From: Cylicocyclus nassatus
Taxonomy: Eukaryota > Nematoda > Chromadorea > Rhabditida > Strongylidae
DNA: 64,000 nt
NCBI GenBank assembly: GCA_958299035.1
Contig: CATQJL010000001.1
Location: 80,249,594 to 80,313,593, forward strand
Direction: 5' to 3'
Both the position numbers and the translations under genes were made by a program. The notes beneath the pieces were generated by a model, which was not told where the DNA came from, did no database searches, and saw nothing but the letters and a program-made list of their open reading frames with translations. Positions 57,901-64,000 of the stretch are shown one piece after another (position 1 is the stretch's first letter; each line of letters opens with the position of its first letter).

Positions 57901-59520
57901 AGTTTACAGTCAATCCGAGAACTTCAATATTTTAACCAAATCTTACGCCGAGGCCAAGAGCGAGGAGCGAGAGGCCAAGAGCGCGCTATATCAGTGTGTA
58001 TTGCTTCTAAGAAGCTGGAAAAAATATGGTGTGTATAGGTATAAGAGAGGTGTCTAACATGATTTTTGGGGGAATTACGGAGCAACTTTGGGAGAGCCGA
58101 TTTTACGGCCTGAGCATGCATGTTGGGGGGCTAATAACTCTGCGAATATTACAGCTACGGGGCTGGGGTTTGTTTTATTCGACAGATCTCTGAAAATATG
58201 ATTTTTAGAGAGAAGGTCGTAGAATAACAAATTTCCATTAAAAGTGCCTAATTGACAGCCGAACTTGGGAAATCTGTCAATAAGGGCGATTTCGGCGCCT
58301 TATATCTCTAAGAGTTGCAGGGCTGGGGTAATCTCATGTGGCCATTGACATGTAGTTTTGGTAGCTCTATTTTTCTAGGGGTAGCTCGTGCTCAGAGCTC
58401 CAGCGTAAGAGGCGCTATATAAAGGCGATAGTGCATATTTTGAATTTTATCTCCGCGGAGAGTAGGGATGACGAGCTGGGATAGCCATTCTTCAGTTTGT
58501 ATTGGAGGGGGACACCACATATAATTCGGAGAAAATGTAGGGGCTCCGGCTGTGGGAGCCTATCTATGAACCTTCCCGGACTTGAAAAAAAAAAATTAGA
58601 CACGCGATTTTTCCTCTTTCTCCCCCCCCCCCTTTCTCTCTCTCTCCCCTTATTTTTCCCCCTCTCTTTATTACCGCTTCGTGTACAGTTTTCCCGCGGC
58701 CATCTGGACCTGGTTAGGGGCTGAAAACGGCTAAAAAAGGGGGTAAATCGGGCTAGAAAAACGCGATTTTCGCTTATTTTTTCTTAATTTTTCTTATTTT
58801 CTTCAATTTCGATCGTGGCGTGGGGTATAAAGTGGGCGGAGCTTGCTTGGAAAAGTTTCAGCTGTATAAAAGCACTGGAAATGAGCTTATTATGGAGTTT
58901 TTCGAATTTTTCGCTTAGTTTTTCAATAATTTTACCGATTTCCGAAATTTCGAAACCTCCAGAATATCGATTTTATCGATTTGTGCCGATTTTTGGGGTT
59001 TTGCAACCTTCAAAATATCGATTTTATCAATTTTTGACAATTTTCGGGATTTTGCAACCTCCAAAATATCGATTTTCGCCAATTTTCGGGATTTTGCAAC
59101 CTCCAAAATATCGATTTTCGCCAATTTTCGGGATTTTGCAACCTCCAGAATGTCGATTTTATCGATTTTTGAGGTTTGATAGTTCTCTAAGCTCAAAATA
59201 TCGATTTTATCGCTGTTTAGCTGTGAACTGTAAGCCCCGCCCACTTTTTGATGTTATTATACACCTAATATATGTATATTTCCTTCCACTCACTTCATAT
59301 ACAATACCGCTCATAATTCGTCAAAAAAGTCGCCGGAGTGCGGCGGAGTGTGGCGGAGTGCGGCGCACTTCACCACACTCCGCCGCACTCCGGCGCACTG
59401 CGCCACACTTCACCACACTCCGCCGCACTCCGGCGCACTGCGCCACACTTCACCACACTCCGCCGCACTCCGGCGCACTCCGCCGCAGTCCGGCGACTTT
59501 TTTGACGAATTATGAGCGGT

Positions 59521-59524
<4 letters not shown>

Positions 59525-59565
<41 letters not shown>

Positions 59566-59585
59566 TAGCGGCCCTACGGGCCGCT
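59525..59585. repeat. (TA)20 followed by a GC hairpin
   Basis: Twenty TA units (59525-59564) are followed by AGCGGCCC-TAC-GGGCCGCT (59567-59585), a perfect 8-bp stem. This marks the end of the tandem array and may be the end of an inserted element. Confidence 0.9.
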
Positions 59586-59681
59586 GTAAGTGGGTCGGGG
59601 CAGATACATTAGTATTTGCTTAGTTGGGACTGCATCTAACTATAAACGGTGTTCACATCTCCTCTCTGGAGAAGCTAAATA

Positions 59682-60600
59682 TTAGGTTGTTGCAAAAATA
59701 ATGTCCGTTTTTCTAGACCTATATTCCAAACAACTTTTTTCCCATCAGACTTTCTTTTTCGATATAGCATCTGCATATCATTGGAAAGCTCTCTTCATGT
59801 ACTTTCTCATGGCTGTGAAATTAAGCTGCTATCTTCATTTGTGAGAATTTCACCAGCATTTTCCACATCCGCACTCAAAATCAGAATCTCATAGCTTCCA
59901 CCTTCTTGACCACAATTCAGGAGTAAATAAACGAATTCTTCTGAAAACATAGCAAGTGTATTGAATGAAGATTATTTACCTACTGCGTGCTTATGTAGAT
60001 TTGTGGAGAAATGTGGACTGAGAAATTGACGCGTCAAAATAGACACTCGCTGCTGGCATTCTATGGGTCAGAAATTTCTCATGATCAAGGCAATCGCCAA
60101 AGCTTCGACCATTTCTGTAGCTTGAAATTGGCACACCTTAACTACATTATTTGAAGAGAAACTTAGCTATTCAGTGCGCGAAGAGTTCCAAATTTTCATA
60201 ATTAGGCACTTACAAGCCTACAACAAATAGGCTCAAAAGAATGAACATTTTTGAATTTTTATCTTTTCTTTTCGCAGAACTCCTTCGTTGGAGTTTTTTC
60301 TACACTTACCTATACTATTGGCCTGCGACTACAAAATAGGCTAACTAGCAGACATAGGGACAAAGCTTGAAGGGAGTTGTAAGCTCTTGAAGAAGAGGTT
60401 TTCAAGAGAAAAACTTTTAGTTCTCCGACGCATGGTTTTCTTCCCGTTTGCGATATCAGTATGAGCAAGGGGCGCTAAGTTAAGAAAGGTTTGATGTTTC
60501 TGATGGTTTTGACTGCATTCAAAAATATGGAGACTGAACGAAGTTATAGCCTTACAAAGTGAAAATTTGCAAAACGGACATTATTTTTGCAACAACCTAA
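59682..60600. mobile_element. Mariner-type MITE (TTAGGTTGTTGC ends)
   Basis: Terminal inverted repeats TTAGGTTGTTGCAAAAATAA continue through TGTCCGTTTT on both ends. Perfect TA duplications lie at 59680-59681 and 60601-60602. Length is 919 bp, with no transposase. It is a sister of 15869-16782, sharing TCTTTCTTTTT and GAAAGCTCT motifs at matching distances from the left end. Confidence 0.9.
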
Positions 60601-60747
60601 TAAATCAAAAATCAAACTTTGCAGGTAGACACAAAAAATACCTGATCTTTCCCTCCAAATGCCACCACCAGATTTCACTTACTTGATACACTTGCTTCTT
60701 TCGTTGCTCACTTAAAATCAACATAATCGCTTTCCTAAAATGCTGAC

Positions 60748-61745
60748 CAATGCAGATGGGGGGTGATGCAGGAGGAACCAAAGGGCTGCCGCCTGTATCC
60801 GCGGGAGATAATTAAGAGTGCGAGTGCTATGGAGAATATTTTGGCAAGTTTCCAAGATAACTTGGTAAGGACATCCTCTAGGAACAAATCTTCATAAGTT
60901 TGCCTGGAGATGACTTTGAAAAATTTGAAAGACAGATTTATAACGCAAACTGGAAGGCGCATTCACTGGGCCTAAAAGTAAATGAAAATTTGGAATTGTA
61001 GTGGTAACAAAAGTCAACTACCTTATAAAAACTTTTTGTTTTATATTTTGAAGTTTCAAGTTGTTGAAGTCCGGGTTTTCATTCAAAATTTATTCTTTCT
61101 TCTTCGAGATAAAGAATTACTTTGTCTTTTGATTCAATGAAAAGCAATTAAAATGTCATAAGAACACATTTGGAGGTTGTCAAGACGCAATATACACTTT
61201 GTCTCATAACTTCAAACCTATTCTAATTCCAAATTTTGACATTAGAGACTTCGTAGGATTTACCATTGAAACTATGTCGGTAATCCTTTAGGTCGTACAC
61301 ATTAGCAAAAGATCATCACATGCAACATAGTTAACATTATTTCCTTATTACCATTTCATACTTTCAACTTCGCATCCAGAAATTTCACCAAAATTCAGTT
61401 GGAATTTTCAAGCAACATTGAGCTTGAAATTTCAACTTAGAATGGTAAATTTTGAAGGCACAGTTTTTGGTAAAAATCGTTGCGAGACAGAGTTGTATAA
61501 CTATCCGGTAAGCGTATTATTGAAAAATGCGCATTTCAATACTGATTCCAAATCTGTCCTTCGTATCCTTGAAACTTAATTCCAAGGATTAGGGTTTGGA
61601 GGATAAGGGCTTGTTTTTAAAGGATGTCCTCGCCAAGTTTTCCTGGATCCTTGCCAAAATCTTCTCCCCAGCGCTCGCCCTCCTAATTATCTCTTACGGC
61701 TATAGGCGGCAGGCCTTTGGTTCCTCCTGCACCGCATCCATGCAG
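60748..61745. repeat. Foldback element with ~150-bp arms
   Basis: Left arm 60748-60900 (CAGGAGGAACCAAAGGGCTG) and right arm 61590-61745 (CTTTGGTTCCTCCTGC) are imperfect reverse complements. The roughly 690-bp middle is AT-rich. There is no ORF or clear target duplication. Confidence 0.6.
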
Positions 61746-61828
61746 ATGCATGATGGGTCTTTCCTCCGGGAGCAAAGGAAGGCTGGTGTTTTCGATTTCG
61801 ACAGAATTTCTGCGGCTGAAGTTCTGTC

Positions 61829-62240
61829 GAAATCGAGGTTTTTGTGGAACTTGTGAGAAAACAAAAATTTTTGCTCTAAAAACAGGTCAGCCACAAAAGG
61901 GCTTGCTGGAGCTCAACCAGCGAGACCACAGCTTCCATGCTGGTCTTCACTCGGGAGCAAAGGCATTTTCTGGCTGAATTTTGTCGAAATCGAGGTTTTT
62001 ACCGTCTTTGGTGGAAATTGTGGGAAAAAGAAAAATTTCGCTCTAAAAATAGGTCAGCCACAGAGAAGTTTGCCGGAGCTCAACCAGCGAGACCACAGCT
62101 TCCATGTTGAGTCTTCACTCCGGGAGCAAATGCATTTTCCGTGGCTGAAATTTTGTAGAAATCGAGGTTTTTACCGTTTTGGTGGAAATTATGGGAAAAA
62201 ACAAAAATTTTCGCTCTAAAAACCGGTCAGCCGCAGAGAA
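61829..62240. repeat. ~170-bp tandem repeat, about 2.4 copies
   Basis: The motif GGTCAGCC recurs near 61886, 62052 and 62225, and CAACCAGCGAGACCACAGCT at 61914 and 62081. Spacings are about 166-173 bp. Each unit also contains GAAATCGAGGTTTTT. Confidence 0.75.
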
Positions 62241-62660
62241 AGAACGTGCCAAAAACCCACTTTTTGCTGTTCAATTGCTCTTCGGATTGGGATTTTCGTC
62301 AACATTTCACAAAATGTTGAGCTCTGATGACTATTCTATGAAGAATTACAATGCTCAGATTTCCTACCAAACTGTTATGCAAAATGGGAGAGAGGGGGGG
62401 GGGGCAAGGGAGTCTTTAGAATGAAGGAGGAATGTAGCTAAGGACGTGAAAAGAAGTAAAACTGTGTATGTAAGCAGTAGGTATGCTACAGCTGTGAGGG
62501 CCGTGATCAAACCGAATATACGGTATTTCATCACAATTCGTCATCGCAAGCAAAGTCAAAACACCTGCCGTTATCGCATGCCTATAGGGTGCGATCAATT
62601 GACAAATGTCGAGACAACTCTCTCCTCTCTAGCTTGCCTGCGGATGAGAGTACACCGTTT

Positions 62661-63411
62661 CTCTAGAATTCTCATCGTCCTTAACCTCTGCGAGAGAGCG
62701 TGATTTCTCGCGTGCTCACACTGTCAACAACTCTCCCTCCGCAACGCTGAAGGTGGGCGTCAGGGTGGAAGAACAATGTATGGTTTTCGTCGTCTCGCCG
62801 GATGTTTCCAGTTTATATATAAGAAAGATTCTCTAGAATTCTCACCGTCCTCAAAGGCAGTGTCTCACCAAAATTTAGTTGCCGAGATTTTTGCATTTTG
62901 CAAGCCTGTCGGACAATGTCTAGCACTGTATGGGCTCAAAATCGCACGTCGTTCCCAAAAACCCCGTTTTCTGGAGGCCCCGCGGAAGCAACGTGGACGA
63001 GTTGTACCTTCCAACTTCAGCCTCAGCCACAGTGGCAGCAACAGAGGGGAGGGTGGATGGCCAAGTGGAGGGACTTGTTCAAACGCGTAAGGGGGGAGAC
63101 CGAAGGAGTCGTCCGCGCGTACTAATTCGCTCTCCGCGTACCACTTTGAGCGAATTTTTCTCAACGTGGAGGGGGGTCAAATTGAGTGGGACTTGTTTCA
63201 ATGGCCTATTTGGGGGTCCCTATGACAGACTATGTGAAGATCCGCGCGACCTTAACTTTGGTGAGACACTGCCTTTAACCTCTGCGAGAGAGCGTGATTT
63301 CTCGCGTGCTCACACTGTCAACAACTCTCCCTCCGCAACGCTGAAGGGGGACGTCAGGGTGGAAGAACAATGTATGGTTTTCGTCGTCTCGATAGATGTT
63401 TCCAGTTTATA
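62661..63411. repeat. 170-bp tandem duplication, second copy split by a MITE
   Basis: CTCTAGAATTCTCA occurs at 62661 and 62831. The block CTCTGCGAGAGAGCGTGATT through GATGTTTCCAGTTTAT follows in both, near 62686 and 63279. The second copy is interrupted by the TTAA element at 62855-63274. It is followed directly by a mariner fragment. Confidence 0.85.
62855..63274. mobile_element. TTAA-type MITE with a visible empty site
   Basis: The ends AGGCAGTGTCTCACCAAA are perfectly inverted. The flanks are TCAA (62851-62854, one base decayed) and TTAA (63275-63278). The paralogous unfilled sequence at 62675-62690 reads GTCCTTAACCTCTG, so the target was TTAA. Length is 420 bp, with no transposase. Confidence 0.85.
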
Positions 63412-63650
63412 ATAGGTCGTTCCGAAAGTAATGTCCTTTTTTCAAATGAACGCCACATTTCATGGAATCAAGGTTTTCAAGAGAACTTAGGAGCATTCGA
63501 TGCAGCATCTCATCCTCTTTCTAATGGTTGTAATTTCATTGCATAATTTTCATTGAGCTTTCGAAAAATTAACAAAATCTGCAACTCATGCTTTTTGCCA
63601 TGGTCAAGTTCGGCAATTTTTTAAAATTTTTGTAACTATTCTCCGAAGAC
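63412..63650. mobile_element. Mariner-type fragment
   Basis: It begins AGGTCGTTCCGAAAGTAATG and aligns with 44429-44680. It ends near CTCCGAAGAC, where unrelated GC-rich sequence begins. Confidence 0.6.
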
Positions 63651-63845
63651 CCCCACAATGGTCGGTCGCCTCATCGTGGCGTGGGGGTGACACTGGGTGT
63701 CGAACTGCGATGCACAGCCGAGTGTATACTCTGGTAGGGCCTCCCAAGCTGTGAAGGAGTTCGACGTTTCCGGTTTCGGCCGGATGCCTAGCTAAGAACT
63801 GGCCGCGCCAGATTCTCCGCCGTCTGGCTTCTTCTGGTCGCTAGG

Positions 63846-64000
63846 CGGTCCCTCCCCGCTCCAAGCCCGGGGTCAGCGATCACCCCGTGGAAATCAAGAG
63901 TAGGCCTAGTAAGCCACCTCTTGTAGGGGAACAAATTTTATTACTCAGACAGCAAGAAGATTTAGAAAAAACCCTGTACATCGGATCCCGCCTACGGCGC
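63846..64000 (+). CDS. Partial ORF running off the window end, possibly retroelement
   Basis: After a TAG near 63843 one frame stays open to the window edge. It reads GVSDHPVEIKSRPSKPPLVG and continues with EQILLLRQQEDLEKTLYIGS. It has no ATG of its own, so it may be an internal exon or part of a longer frame. The GC-rich 200 bp before it (63655-63845), unlike the surrounding DNA, could be the 5' end of a retroelement or a conserved leader. I recognise no domain. Confidence 0.3.

Larger units (their letters stand above)
52316..59523. repeat. 2.15-kb tandem repeat array, 3.35 copies
   Basis: Units start at 52316, 54471, 56621 and 58773 (spacings 2155, 2150 and 2152) and are nearly identical. 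The last unit stops at 59523, where the palindrome runs into (TA)20. Each unit holds a CTTATTTTTTCTTAATTTTT start, a GGCGGAGCTTGC motif, a 42-bp minisatellite, a GCGG-rich palindrome with CAATACCGC ends, a GCTATATAAAGGCG TATA-like site (54108 and equivalents), an A run and a C run. Differences are few: homopolymer lengths, scattered single bases and one 75-bp deletion in the minisatellite of unit 4. Frames of 263-265 codons (54513 on, 56663 on, 58815 on) are preserved simply because the units are identical. I see no reason to call them genes. Confidence 0.95.

Noticed and set aside
52358..59612. Long plus-strand ORFs (up to 265 codons) in each tandem unit
   Set aside because: They cross the minisatellite and the palindromic MITE, are identical only because the units are, and have no splice or domain support.
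62776..63412. 104- to 160-codon ORFs
   Set aside because: They run across the TTAA MITE and the 170-bp duplication.
63720..63830. HDV-like self-cleaving ribozyme
   Set aside because: CTAAG and a nearby stem are present, but the nested double-pseudoknot pairing cannot be built.
1..64000. CRISPR array, prophage or bacterial defence system
   Set aside because: Introns, MITEs, a LINE and a lack of dense ORFs show eukaryotic DNA. The tandem repeats have no unique spacers.

Overview
This window looks like gene-poor, transposon-riddled nuclear DNA of an invertebrate, most likely a nematode. That assignment is an inference from several things seen here: very short introns (36-77 nt) with T-rich acceptors ending in CAG, many mariner/Tc and hAT miniature elements, a CR1-like LINE, frequent runs of 10-16 G or C, and fragmentary exons on both strands. 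There are no bacterial operons, CRISPR arrays, rRNA genes or convincing canonical tRNA genes. Only a minority of the sequence is plausibly coding. I could not assign a species.

Layout. 0-10 kb: mostly unassigned, with one possible terminal exon (450-646), several inverted-repeat elements, a hAT-type miniature element (6157-7469) and a possible small two-exon gene (8197-8589). 10.1-13.0 kb: a defective hAT transposon (copy A) with 7/8-matching 8-bp target duplications and decayed transposase remnants. 13.9-18.2 kb: a decayed CR1-like LINE on the minus strand, split by a 0.9-kb mariner miniature element. 18.9-22.6 kb: a run of small elements (TTAA-type, Harbinger-like, two hAT-type). 23.4-23.95 kb: the best gene of the window, a two-exon gene for a small secreted acidic protein, with a TATA box and a poly(A) signal. 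24.7-28.9 kb: nested hAT-type elements with a mariner element at the heart of one. 31.4 kb: a TTAA element. 34.7-38.2 kb: a second hAT copy (B) in opposite orientation, carrying the same internal mariner element. 39-46 kb: unassigned sequence with foldbacks, a probable SINE and mariner remnants. 46.9-49.1 kb: minus-strand exons of a multi-exon gene or pseudogene, apparently split by a GC-rich foldback element. 49.3-50.7 kb: a mariner element into which two TTAA elements were inserted side by side. 51.1-51.8 kb: plus-strand exons and the 5' end of another gene that runs into a 500-N assembly gap. 52.3-59.5 kb: 3.35 copies of a nearly identical 2.15-kb tandem repeat. 59.6-64 kb: another mariner miniature element, foldback and tandem repeats, a 170-bp duplication whose second copy carries a TTAA element, and an ORF running off the end.

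The dominant biology is transposition. The window holds many insertion footprints that can be read directly: 8-bp duplications for hAT, TA for mariner, TTAA for a piggyBac-like group and TAA for Harbinger. In several cases the pre-insertion sequence is still visible elsewhere in the window, so the order of insertions can be worked out. No element appears autonomous, so the transposases that moved them must lie elsewhere. I saw no evidence for a new molecular system. The most useful observations are the nested insertion histories, the near-identical tandem array next to the gap, and the few real exons hidden among repeats.
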